Assembly: GCA_015501585.1 (NCBI GenBank)
Contig: JADNRY010000058.1
Coordinates: 1-64,000, forward strand
Source of the DNA: Rhodocollybia butyracea
Taxonomy: Eukaryota > Basidiomycota > Agaricomycetes > Agaricales > Omphalotaceae
Length of the DNA stretch: 64,000 nucleotides
Direction: 5' to 3'
How positions within the stretch are numbered: position 1 is the first letter of the stretch; each line of letters begins with the position of its first letter. A program made the position numbers and the translations under genes. Of the stretch, positions 41,134-52,078 are shown in pieces. The notes below the pieces were generated by a model that saw nothing but the letters and a program-made list of their open reading frames with translations, did no database searches and was not told the DNA's origin.

Positions 41134-44100
41134 TTACTGGCTCCAGCTAGTCACGGTTTCGGCAAAGCCATTCGCATTCGCTGCTTCATTCGCAATACCA
41201 TTGTTGTTGACGCTAAGTTGGAACGTTGATCCCAGGGTAGACAAGCTGTACACGTTGACAGATGAAGTGGAGTCGATGTTCACAATCTGCGATTGACAAT
41301 TCACTGGCACGTTGTTGAGACAGTTCTGGCTAAAGCTCTGAAATTTGAGAAACATGAATAAATGGTCTCGAGGAAAATAGCCGGTAAACAAACCTGGAAG
41401 AAACTGTAAAGACCAGCGCCTGTGACAATGGTTTCAGAAAAGAAAATGGATAATGGTATTGAACAGTAACGATACCCACCAAACACGATGATATCAGTTG
41501 AAGTGGTTACATGAAGTGCCCATGCACTACTTCCAGCAAATACTGTTGGATCCTGGAATGCAGAATTTACTGAAAAGGGAGAAGGAGCAGCGGGGGCTGG
41601 CTGATAATAGGGCTGGAACGGAACACTGTTAGCATCGCGCAGTTGAATGAAATCAATAAATTCGAGTTCATACCGTCTCAGTCTGGATTAGACCCATGTA
41701 ATGATTCTTGGCATTGACCAGGGAGTATTGATAGAGCGTATGATGCTCAGCTTGACGAAATGTAAGTATTATTCTTTCAGATACATTCACAAAAATGGAT
41801 CTTACATGCTGAAAATGAAAAGAGTCAGGGGAAAATCAGCCTAAGATTACAAATCCATACCTGTTCCAATCATCCAAACTGGGCCCGCGGATTGTGAAAG
41901 AATACCTCTTCCACTGAACACTGCTAATTGCGAGACACCATTACCGTCTAGATCAATGCGAAGTTAATCAAAGGCTAGGGAGGATTGGTGTTTAGGGCAT
42001 ACCCAAATCGTGGTCTGAAAGAGTGATCAGTTTCAACTGCATGTAGATTAAGTCAACGTTAAAATGTCGTACCGGCTAACCAAACCCAAGTGCCCTCAAG
42101 ATAAGCAGTGGACGAGGCGGTCAAGTGGAGGGCAAGGAAGGCAGCAAAGCAAGCTGTCGTTCCCCCGCTACCACTGGAAGGGCACTGAGAAGTTTCTAGA
42201 TTGGTGCCCGCACCTTCATAAACAGGACATCAATTCATTTCCGGACGTTACTCTGTTATCTTCGTACCTCCCCCAAGCCTGAAGTGTGAATCCCACATTC
42301 CTGCGCCAGCGCTTGTGCCCGAAGGCTCAGCAACGTTCCATTCGACAACAATGGCACCGGGAGCTGGAGGAAAATGTATAAGTGTGTTCGCGAGTTGAGT
42401 AATATAGATCGCTTACTTGGACCAACAGTGGTGAATACTATGTCGCTAATTTCCATTATACCCGACGATCCTGCAGCCCCCACCTGGACCACTACCTGAG
42501 GACTGGCCTGGTTTTGGAAGGCAGATCCTTTTCCAGCGATAACCGACCACGCCTCACCAACCTAACGTGTCGACTGCGGTTAGCCTTCTTCATCGTTTTT
42601 GAATACATAGCGAACATACCATCTGAGTACCAGCGGGAATTTTTAGCGTCGAAGTTACAATGTACGTCCCGGCATCGAAGAAGATAATGGCACATCCGCT
42701 GAACTGTATTTCCGTTAATTTCCTTCCATTACGAAGCGCTGAATTAACATACTTTATTGAAAATAGCTTGCAAAGCAGCTGTGTCGTCCGTTGAACCGTC
42801 CCCTTGGCTCCATTTGACTTGACGCTCACGATCTGACTTACCGCATAATCGGCATATTGAGGGTGCCCTCTCCCTACAATACGCCCGGTGCTGTCGAGTA
42901 AAGAGGAAGGCTTGGTAGCAGACACGATGCTGCCTTGGGTGAATTTGCCTGCGGTATTCGTTCCTGTGTAGACATTTCCTTGACCCCATGAAGTTATAGT
43001 CGTCGTCCCACCAGCGAGGACAGTAGCTCCTCCGACAATGCCCACCGCGGTTGGGACGTTTGTGAGCTGAGCGTTGTTAATAACTAGAGAGCCGGCGAGT
43101 TTGCCATTGCTGGCTACTGAAGAGCGGACGAAAATCGGAGTGTTTGATACGATGGCGTCGATGATGGCTTCTGCACCGACAGTCTATGATGGATAGTAGC
43201 GAAGGTCAAGTCCAGATACTACTAATATGTTATATGTACTTACCTGGTCCGCTTGGGTCACACCACCAGTAGTAAGGTCAAAGCCCACCTGACACAAACA
43301 TCAATCGTATATTTATATAACGAGCGGGTGAGATATACTTGACAGTTATTGATAGTGATTCTTTGGAATGTCCATCCTTGGAGTCTTTTTCAGTGGACGC
43401 AAATTATCACCATGCGCAAGGCGAACATACCCCAGTTCCAAATCTAGTCTCTTATAAACGATCAATAAATTGAGGTAAGATAGATTTCATACCCCAAAGA
43501 CAGCAGTCTGTGCATTATTGACGGTGACATTCCGAACAGTAAACCTAAATGAACTCATAAGCAACGTTGGAGGACATCAGAGTTTGCGAGCGACACGTAC
43601 TGCTGGTTTCCGACCCACATTCCGAACTTTCCTCCCTGAGTATTTGAGGACAATTAAACATAGTATTTCTTTCAGAGCGCAGAAAAATCTTACATTGAAG
43701 ACCTATGCCGCTATGAGCAACGTTGCACGATTAGCCGGGTTGCAAATTTAGGCTCACCAAGTCACCCATAAAACCTTGATTTTCATCAGTACAACGGGCA
43801 CTCTAAATCAAAAATTTCACTCACCCCCGGATCCGTTCTTCATGGAGGATGTTCTTCAGCATTATGGGTACGATCAAAGAAAGTTACTGACCTCCATAAA
43901 TATACCCTGGTGGGCGGTATTGGCTGCTGTGGACATCTCAAATACAATGTTTATCAAGCTCGTTGCTTGAAGCCAGGTGACATGAGCACTAGCTCGCTGG
44001 AAATAGTCATGTACTCACCTTGAGCGGCCTGGTAGTTCAAGTAGTGAATACTAGTTCGGCACTTCTCGATGTCTAATGTATGTACTGACCTGCCAATGAA

Positions 44101-45561
44101 TACCTGTATACAATGCAAGTCAGAAAATAGTTTGAAACCAAACCACGGACTCATAGATACAGAAGGACAGGGAAGGCAGGAGAATGATGGGCAGTAGGGG
44201 GAGTAAGAGAGGGGGATGGGAGGGCGGGATATGGCGTAGAACGGGGTCATAGTAACATATCAGTAGCAAGGAGTTGAGGCGGAATAAGGGAGGAAAGGCA
44301 GAGGACGGTAGCACAGGGAGCAGAGAGGAGTGAAGGAAGATGAGGGAGGGCTGGGAAGGGCTGGGAAAAAGGACGGATGAGAGAGAAGAGTAAATATTGA
44401 CCTGTGCCCTCATCGTTTGTTGCAGGTACTCTTCAAAGACATGTGAGGCATAGGTCTTTCGACGACAAAAAATCACTCACCGTGTGACGTCAATGATAAA
44501 ATTTCGAATAGATCGGTAGCTGGAAAAGGTTGGGAAAATATGAGTGATAGTTGCCAGGAACTTGAACTTGTGACTAACAAATTGTCTAAAACACAAATCA
44601 GTTAACTTCGACAACGTGGTCGAGGCACCAAGAAGAAACAAACCTTGATTTGTGTACCATTGCGCACCTTCAGTGTCCAATTAGAGTTTGAATCAATGTA
44701 ATAAACATGTTACATACCACCCCCGTTAGGAAGATAAGGATCGGCATCTGTTGATTTCGAGAAGAGCATACTTAAGATGCAAACATACGAAGAATCATAT
44801 GCAACTGACCAATTACGGCCATCCCAGCAAATGACGCAGACGCAAGTAATCTGGGAGGATTCCGGGCGTCACCGATCAGTTGTGTGTAATAGTAGGCTAT
44901 GATGGGTGAAGAGACGAGGTATGTTCTGTTATTCGGTGATTGATCAAGATGAAATGGATGAGATAGAAATATCCGAATTGCACACACCCAGAAGGGAAGA
45001 AGACGACGGCCGGAGTTATTCTAGCAAAGCACAAGGTTGTTTAAAGATTCCGTTTCCAAAGAAAATTTAATTGGCCTAACGTACGTGGATGAAGGACAAG
45101 TACCTTGACCGCATCGGTTTCCCGAAGAGATGGCTGAGCTGGAGTTTAAAAAAAGGAGGGAATCACGTTAGATGAAAGCAGGACAAAGATCAAAACTGCG
45201 GCCCACGAACTTAATAGCAGCAGTGTCGTCCGTAACACCATCACCTTCACAAGTATCAGTGTCAGTACTTTAACGCATGCAGAGTGCGCACAAGCACAAT
45301 CAGGGTAGGAGTCAATTTACCTTTCGCTCCAAAATCCTTCACATTACGAAAAACCTGATAGCTGCTGGGATTCGGATTAAAGGCGGATGTTCCTTGGTGT
45401 TTGATATTCTCCATCCAGTAGGCGGCGCCAGCAGCAGCTGTACCAGAGGTGATAGGCGCAGAACATGACGTTCCCAGAGATGTTACTGGCGTCAAGGAGC
45501 TGAAAAAAGCTACTAGGAGGCCGAAGATGGCAACAGAGAGTCTGAAAGAATTCTGCTGCAT
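41134..45561 (-). CDS. GH55 exo-beta-1,3-glucanase, copy B (one frameshift)
   Basis: Tandem paralogue of copy A with the same plan: signal peptide from the ATG at 45561 (MQQNSFRLSVAIFGLLVAFF), mature start LGTSCSAPITSGTAA, YWMENIKHQGTSAFN and VFRNVKDFGAKG, first-domain GDGVTDDTAAIK near 45220, and second domain SWGQGNVYTGTNTAG, HPQYADYAVSQIVSVKSNGA. The end reads IVNIDSTSSVNVYSLSTLGS to TVTSWSQ. After SNGAKG the frame breaks: copy A has five C (plus strand) near 37738 and copy B four at 42800-42803, so DGSTDDTAALQAIF falls out of phase. It is either a homopolymer error or a recent pseudogene. One intron (about 44090-44470) carries some 300 bp of purine-rich sequence absent from copy A. Exon limits are not fully mapped. 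Confidence 0.82.
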
Positions 45562-46055
45562 GATCACTTGTACGAGGGGATTATGACTCGTAGGGGTCCG
45601 TTTCAAGTCAAAGATAATGTCATCCTTATAAAGGGAGAGCCCAAGAACTCATAATAATAAACTTCGGCTTGACTTCAAGTTCGACTCGAGAATCGTATGC
45701 AACAAATTGCGCGTGGCAATCGGTCCTGGGAAGAGGGGTATTAATATTCCAAGGAGAACGACTAAATTCGGAGAATTTGACGACTGAAAAGCTTGAAGCC
45801 TGAAGCCTGAGGAAAACGCTATAGGATGATACGCTGGTGAGAGTCATATGCCAGCAAGCGCATATGACGATTGAGGATCAGGCGACACCGGTGGGCTTTG
45901 GAAGATCGTAATGCAAGCTACCAGGAAGAGAAACAGAGGGAAGTGGAAATGTGAGAACTTGTCGCGCGTTACAGGGATCACAAGATATATACGCGACTGA
46001 CCACGCGTCTGCAGAGCTTGAAACTTGGCTGGCTTGGCTTCTTTAGCTACTGGAT
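45562..46055. other. Upstream region of GH55 copy B
   Basis: Promoter side of copy B. A minus frame at 45844-46182 has no recognisable product. No gene called. Confidence 0.4.
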
Positions 46056-46409
46056 CTATATTTCGGAAAGTCGGAACGCACGTCGCATTTTGATTTTGTA
46101 TACTGATTCGGAACTTTGTAGTCCGAGTATTGTTGGAACTCGATGCATGCGCAGGTGATAACAAGAAAAGACTAAACTCCATGGCTTCATCGGCTCAATA
46201 CCGTCATCGATATGAGCTGTAGGCTTGAAACAGGCAAAATGAGTACCGTAACTGAAGTCTACATAATAGTCACTACCATCGGGGCCACGAGCCAGCAACA
46301 ATGGAAAGATTTCGGTTTTCACATTTAATCCATACATAAGGTGCCTCACCGTTGAGCGAAAGCCGAGTAGTTGAGACACGGGACTGGGTCTGGTATAGAA
46401 GCGATTCAT
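46056..46409 (-). CDS. Possible small gene, unknown
   Basis: A 117-codon minus-strand open frame lies directly after the ubiquitin look-alike. It starts MNRFYTRPSPVSQLLGF and contains LLLARGPDGSDYYVDFSYG and THFACFKPTAHIDDGIEPM, which look protein-like but match no family I know. It could be a separate gene, an exon of a longer one, or chance. Given at low confidence so the open frame is on record. Confidence 0.25.
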   Translation of the reverse strand: MNRFYTRPSPVSQLLGFRSTVRHLMYGLNVKTEIFPLLLARGPDGSDYYVDFSYGTHFACFKPTAHIDDGIEPMKPWSLVFSCYHLRMHRVPTILGLQSSESVYKIKMRRAFRLSEI

Positions 46410-46439
46410 CGTTATACATAATAATATTGAGTGGATGCC

Positions 46440-46797
46440 TTATGGACACTTGCTATTTCCAACCGGTGTGCAACAAGGTAACCTGGATGGTGTCAGTACT
46501 GGCCAAATTTTGATATTCAAACACACCTTAGAACTAGATGAAGCGTAGATTCCTTCCCAATATTGTAATCGGATAACCTATGTCCATTGTCCAACTGCTT
46601 GTTGTTGTGTATAAGACGAATCTGAGAGGATGGAACACTGGAACACGTCGTTGAAACCGGGTGATTACATAGATATGAGTACTGAGGACCGACCCTTCTC
46701 TTTGTTGAATTTTTGCATTTAGAGTTTCAATCGTGTCCTCGGACTCGACAGTCAGTGTGATTGTCTTGCCTGCGAGAGTTTTGACAAATATCTGCAT
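46440..46797 (-). CDS. Divergent ubiquitin-like protein lacking C-terminal Gly-Gly
   Basis: Minus-strand exons 46694-46797, 46527-46637, 46440-46482 sum to 258 nt, 85 residues. Residues 1-72 align with ubiquitin without gaps: [67 protein letters not shown]. Lys at 6, 11, 29, 48 and 63 and the L8-I44-V70 patch are kept. Positions 27 and 33 are not Lys. The end is not LRGG: exon 3 adds [13 protein letters not shown], and without that splice the chain stops as LRCV. So it should not be conjugatable in the usual way. I start at the ATG at 46797. A TATAAATA box lies about 190 bp upstream, inside the 3' end of MDM35. Confidence 0.75.
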
Positions 46798-46982
46798 TGT
46801 GGGAGTGAAAGACGCAAGACGTGCAGGCGGTGCATTATTGAGCAAAGTAAAGTCACGTAAAGTCACGGAGATCTCTGAATTACAAGACTCGACAGGATAG
46901 CAAAGTGATAGCAATGATACATTATAAGCTGCAAAGATACTCGTTAGAACGTCAAAGTGAGCAAGGAAATCGACTCGCCTGT

Positions 46983-46990
46983 ATTTATAT
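46983..46990 (-). promoter_or_regulatory. TATA box for the ubiquitin-like gene
   Basis: TATAAATA on the minus strand, about 190 bp before the ubiquitin-like ATG and directly after the MDM35 stop codon. Placement suits a TATA element with a 5' leader of some 150 nt. Confidence 0.4.
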
Positions 46991-46996
46991 CGCCCA

Positions 46997-47366
46997 TCAA
47001 GATGAAGAACCCTGAGATGGAGGTAATGGTGGAGGCTGAACCAAAGGATTTTCTTCTCTTGATTGCTGGATCATTGCGTCTAGCCCTTTCTCTTTCAACG
47101 CTTTCTATGAAGTAGCACTATTCTTTAAATCAAGTCTTATTGTAAAAAGGCTAGAAACGTACATGAACACATCCTCTGTATTCCTCCCAAATCTTTCCGC
47201 ATTTCTGCTGAAATTCTTCGGCTTTGCGTTGCGAATACTCCGAGTATCTGTCGCGCGAAGATGAAGCAGATACTGCTGGTTCGAGGTACCCTTCAAACCA
47301 GGCATTAAAACAAGAATCGTATTCTTTCTTGAGAGGTGTGCATTCGTGTGCGAGACTTTCGGCCAT
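46997..47366 (-). CDS. MDM35: Mdm35/TRIAP1, intermembrane-space twin CX9C protein
   Basis: Partner of Ups1/Ups2 (PRELID) in moving phosphatidic acid and phosphatidylserine across the mitochondrial intermembrane space. Exons 47163-47366 and 46997-47104 give 103 residues. The twin CX9C pairs are visible: [11 protein letters not shown] and [11 protein letters not shown], with the family motif [13 protein letters not shown] between. The C-terminus is a polar tail ([19 protein letters not shown] then a Pro-rich end). There is no presequence, as expected for Mia40-imported proteins. Confidence 0.93.
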
Positions 47367-49030
47367 GATGTTGAAGGTCAGAGTTCAAGGACGCGTCAGT
47401 CTTCGGTTTCGGCGCACCGCGCTGAGTAAAGTTTGGCTGGTCAAGATTCAGCAACACGAAGCAGCCTCGTAATTTATATACCAAGAAAACTCCAAGAGAC
47501 TTATCATTTATGATGCATTGATGCTTGATGACTCATTATTTTCACAGCTTTTGGCCTGCGCACCAAACATCAAGGACATTTCAACCATACTTACCTCGAC
47601 TCAAAGTGTCAAGAGGTTCTAGAGTCTGCCTTCGGGACACAACAAGTACATTGGGCCACAGTTATCAAGAGAAACTGCTTCAATCGTCCAGACAACCAGG
47701 CAAGAAAGCCTCTTGCCGTTCACTTCTGAAGATCACCATTCACCAATACGCAGATGCGTATATATCTTGTTGGGTGGCAAAGAGAATCGAGATCCGGACC
47801 AAATGAACAGATTTTTCGTCTCGACCCCCAGGGTAAACTATTCCTAGCATTCACGGAAGACCATATCTTCGTTTTGCGGTCGTGAAAATTTGGACAATAG
47901 GGACGAAAAGTATTGCTATTCTCGAGCCTGATATGACTCGACTCTACCGCCGTCTTTCACAAAGTACAACCCTCCATATTCTTCGTATGCCAGAACGAAT
48001 GAAAGTCTGCTCCGTTCGTTCCGAGTCGGTCGCAAGGATAGTTGAGAAAATGGCTGCGATGTGTTTTCAAGTACCAAACAGTTGAATAACGTCAGCAGTC
48101 TCATTCGATGTTTTTTTGGATTTCGTAGGCTACTGTTGTCGTATTGAGGGAAAGAACGACTAGATTACACTGGCGCTCTCCGTCGCAGCAGAACAGGGGA
48201 GTTGAATCGGAGGCTCACAACACGAGTATTCTTTTTCTCTGGAACACACTCCAATCACAAAAGTCAATACCACTGTGAGACGCGGAGGTTGGTGTCATGA
48301 AAGGATCGAAAAGTGAGACCGATAATATGTGTTAGTAGAATTCATCTACCAACATACATACTAGCTGCGCGCAGAACCCCATTGTGACAGAAATGGTGTG
48401 AAGCATTGCTACAACGCGTGATATGTGGAGGAAGAACTATACATATGCACGAGGGTATCCATCGGTGTGATTGGAACGAAAACTGGCCGAGGAGCTTTAG
48501 TGAAAAGCAGAAATCGCGCAAACTGGATATAAAAGGTAAACGTGATGCGTGCTGCGGATGACATACTATAAAAGGGAATTTCGGAATGGAGCGGTGTCAG
48601 CGACTTCACCCGCGTGGAGGCAGCGCAAGTGCGAAATAAACGCGAATAAATGCTGCAGCAGTGACGACGTCTCTCGTTTATGAGTCGCTCTGCCTTCCAA
48701 ATATAGAGGGCCAATATATCAACCTCAAGCAACCTTGGTCTAAAATACAGATGCAAAAACCTCGGCCGCGATGGCAGGAGTCGGCTCAACAGCTATCCAC
48801 TCAATGGGCGTTCAATGGGCAATGCTATATCGTCATAATCCGTCCTCGCACTTCGGTCCCTGGGGGCTACATTCCCTAGTATCCGATCATCCTACTACTT
48901 GGTGCGCAGACACTGTATGCACTGATTCTATCGGGGTTGTTTTTCCTCAGCAATTCAGTGCTGAAACGTCTTACATGCTGAATCCAAGCCCTCATCCTTA
49001 AAAGCAGCTTTCGTTTCTCTGAATGCAACA
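47367..49030. other. Intergenic stretch, no supported gene
   Basis: About 1.7 kb. Short frames on both strands (for example 47916-48104 minus and 48409-48789 minus) show no family, and splice partners are not evident. It holds the upstream regions of MDM35 and of the first GST. Confidence 0.45.
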
Positions 49031-49960
49031 ATGACTTATCAATCTAGGCATTCAAGCCATTCCGTTTCCTCGCCTCCGGCTATAATATTGTACGATACCA
49101 ACTTCCGGCAGGGATACAGCTCACAGTCTTGGGCCCCTAATATCTGGCGTGTTCGGTGAGCAGTTGTGGGTTATAGCATATATGCTAATATCAATCTGGA
49201 GTCGATTTAGTTTTATTCTCAACTACAAAAGGCTTCCATACAAGACTGTTTGGGTGGAACTAGCCGATGTGGAATCCACTCTACGTGAGATCGGGGCTCC
49301 TCCGAGCACTATTAAAAATGGCCGACCAGTATACACTCTGCCAGCTCTAGTAGACCCCACTCGCACCCCTTATACACCTGTGATCCTTTCCAACACTAAC
49401 AATATTGTCGAATATCTCGAGTCCACCTATTCATTACCTCCGGTATTTCCATCTGGTACACGGGCTTTACAGTCCCTCTTCGTTCATTACGTACAGGAAT
49501 TCTTTGCAAAGCCCTTGCTTCCTATCATGGTCCCATTGAGTCACCAGCATTTATCTGATCGAAATCAACACTATGTTCGAACCAACCCGAGCTCGCTCTA
49601 CAGTTCCAGCAGCTCCCAAGGCTACTCGACCTATCCATTGCCTCCTGGACCACAACGAGAGCAAGCCTGGCTTGCTGTGAAGGAGCAATTCGATTTCCTT
49701 GATACTATGCTAGCCAAGAATTCCAGTGACGGTGATGGAGTTGTTGTTATGGGCCGTGAGCTATCTTACGCCGATTTTGCCCTGTGTTCGTTACTTCTAT
49801 GGATAGGTTAGCCATTCTTTTCTTCGAACATAGATTTGATCTCAATATATCTGACCTAGTGCGTATTGCACCTCATGATTGGACCCGCGTACGAAACTGG
49901 AATGGAGGAAGGTGGGAGAGACTTTGGGAAAGATGCAAACCCTATATGCAGGAGCATTAA
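49031..49960 (+). CDS. Etherase-type glutathione S-transferase, copy 1 (with introns)
   Basis: Glutathione transferase of the fungal GTE (LigE-like beta-etherase) type. Exons 49031-49155, 49211-49806, 49860-49960 sum to 822 nt, 273 residues. The thioredoxin-like N-terminal domain shows PPAIILYDTNF, WAPNIWRVRFILNYKRLPYK, TLPALVDPTR and the glutathione-binding segment NTNNIVEYLESTY. The helical C-terminal domain shows LQSLFVHYVQEFFAKPLLPI, EQFDFLDTMLAKN and SYADFALCSLLLWI, ending PYMQEH. The first intron interrupts WRVR-FILN and the second follows LLWI. Related enzymes in wood-decay fungi handle lignin- or wood-derived compounds. The substrate here is unknown. Confidence 0.88.
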
Positions 49961-50825
49961 CCCTATATTTGCATCGTGAAGGTTGTCAGGTACTGTAGTT
50001 AGCTTAACAGTTCATATTCTATAATTTTGTAAGTTTCACTTATACACATACATAGCATTAAATACTTATTAAATACGATACTCACTTGGATGTTTTCTTC
50101 GTGTTTCCTCCAAGTTGTGTTCTAGTTTCTATTCAGTTTCGACGAGCTGACAGAGGCTCCGTAGAGCCCTCACACCACCTTACTGCGGGGGATTGCATAG
50201 AGTACTCGACAGCCTCGCTGGATAGAGTCAGGATCAAGTTCTATCTATAGGCTTGGACCCGTGGGAAACTAATCTGAATGCTTTGATTTCGTTTACCCTG
50301 CACCTTGAGGAGGTCGACTCCTCCTCTCCTCGAGTTTCGAATCAGTTTCGAGTCAAAGTCGAGCGCGCTCTATACTTTGTCTTTTCTCCCTGGTCCAAGT
50401 GGCTTGACCTAATCCAAAGGGCTTGCGTATCTGTGTGGCAACAATTCATTTCACACCTTGATACTAGGATCCCACGCGACAACGAAGTTCGCGTTAACAG
50501 CCATAGGATGCTGGTCCCTATTGACTCAAGCTGAAAATCAGTGTATCCTCTAATGTCCTTGAATCCTACGGCATCTGAAGTGTACTACATTAACTGATGG
50601 TATATGACACAAAATGAGCTGGAAGGACGATCTGGAAGATACATATCTTTCAATGCATTCGGACGAGTCAAACAATCGCATAACACGATGTATGCTATCA
50701 TATACTCGCTTTAGGCCTGGTGCGCAGGTAAACTCGACCTATACACTTCCCGTTCTGCCTTCTTCGACCGCTATAAAGGTTAGGAGCTACTTTCCTCTCA
50801 TCCTCATCTTCCAAGTACCCCAGAA
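49961..50825. other. Spacer between the GST copies
   Basis: No supported gene. A plus frame at 50253-50534 does not resemble any family. Confidence 0.45.
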
Positions 50826-51602
50826 ATGTCTCGTTATCATACCTCTCGGTCTTCCTCTACCACTCCAGTCATCATTCTATATGATACTCCGGGACATAGT
50901 CCTCAGCCATGGGCACCCAATATTTGGAGAATTAGATTCATCCTAAATTACAAACGACTTAGATACCGAACACAATGGGTCGAGTTTCAGGACATCGAAG
51001 CTACCCTACGCAGCATCGGAGCTCCTCCAAGCTCAGTACGTAGTGATGGACGTCCTGTTTACACCCTTCCAGTCATCGTCGACCCGACTCGAAACTCGAG
51101 TCGGCCAGAAATAATATCTGGCCCCAGCAATATCGCTGAATACATGGAAACTTTTTATCCCGCGAGACCCGTTTTCCCAGAAGGAAGCCGTGCAGTCCAA
51201 TCGCTCTTTGTTCATTATATTCAAGAGGTATTCGCGAAGCCCCTGCTTCCTATCATGGTGCCTCTGAGCGCGAAAGGTCTCCCACCGCGTAGCCAGCCTC
51301 CATTTTCTCATTCACATGCTGCAGATGCGCTACCCCCAGGACCTCACAGAGAGCGCGCCTGGCAGCTGGTGAAAGAGCAATTTGATTTCCTTTCGTCCAT
51401 TCTAGACAAGAACGTGCAAGATGGCGATGGGGTTTGTGTCATGGGCCATTCCGTTTCATATGCGGACTTTGCCCTATGTTCGGTTCTACTTTGGATAGAA
51501 AACATGGCCCCGCATGATGGTTGGGCTCGCATCCGGGAATGGAACGGTGGACGCTGGGTCCGTCTGCGAGAGAAATGCAGAGAATACATGGACGTCTACT
51601 GA
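50826..51602 (+). CDS. Etherase-type glutathione S-transferase, copy 2 (intronless)
   Basis: Paralogue of the preceding gene in a single open frame of 258 residues. Matching blocks are PVIILYDTPGH, WAPNIWRIRFILNYKRLRYR, TLPVIVDPTRN, NIAEYMETFYP, LQSLFVHY-like QSLFVHYIQEVFAKPLLPIM, EQFDFLSSILDKN and SYADFALCSVLLWIE. Both intron positions of copy 1 (after WRVR and after LLWI) are crossed without interruption. That is what reverse-transcribed duplication or intron loss leaves. The frame is intact, so it is probably functional. Confidence 0.9.
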   Translation: MSRYHTSRSSSTTPVIILYDTPGHSPQPWAPNIWRIRFILNYKRLRYRTQWVEFQDIEATLRSIGAPPSSVRSDGRPVYTLPVIVDPTRNSSRPEIISGPSNIAEYMETFYPARPVFPEGSRAVQSLFVHYIQEVFAKPLLPIMVPLSAKGLPPRSQPPFSHSHAADALPPGPHRERAWQLVKEQFDFLSSILDKNVQDGDGVCVMGHSVSYADFALCSVLLWIENMAPHDGWARIREWNGGRWVRLREKCREYMDVY

Positions 51603-52078
51603 TCTTTGCTTCTGGAAGAGCCCGGACTCATCATCACAATGATATTTACTGTTTCATATCTCAATCTAGACGTTCTTAGTGTACTTTTTTTACTTAGTGT
51701 TATCGGACTCAGATTTATCTATAATACTTACTTCACTAGTACTTAACATGGACTCGGCTTACTACATGTATACCTGCCTATCAGAGTTTCACGCAGTCAT
51801 TGGGTGGTTCATCGGGGTTTTGTAGCCTTAGTCCTTTAGGATAGAGATGAATATCAACTTGTAAACTTGTAAAAACTATTACTGTACGTGAACGTATACA
51901 AACCCACATGTACAATGGTTATCAGGTCTTGCCACAGGGGGTATCTAATGAGAGTAATTATATTGCTAGAAGGAGCTATCGCAACAACAAGTCTATCGCA
52001 ATAACAAATACACACCTATACAGCCGTCTATGAAATAGTTATTTCTAATGGTATTGTTTAGCCAACTATTGCGCCTCC
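51603..52078. other. Intergenic stretch between convergent genes
   Basis: AT-rich space between the 3' ends of the second GST and the desaturase. Nothing supported. Confidence 0.5.

Noticed and set aside
46995..47013. Possible first exon of the ubiquitin-like gene (MGDINT, GC donor) overlapping the MDM35 stop
   Set aside because: It sits on a TATA-like sequence and would overlap MDM35. The ATG at 46797 directly gives the ubiquitin start.
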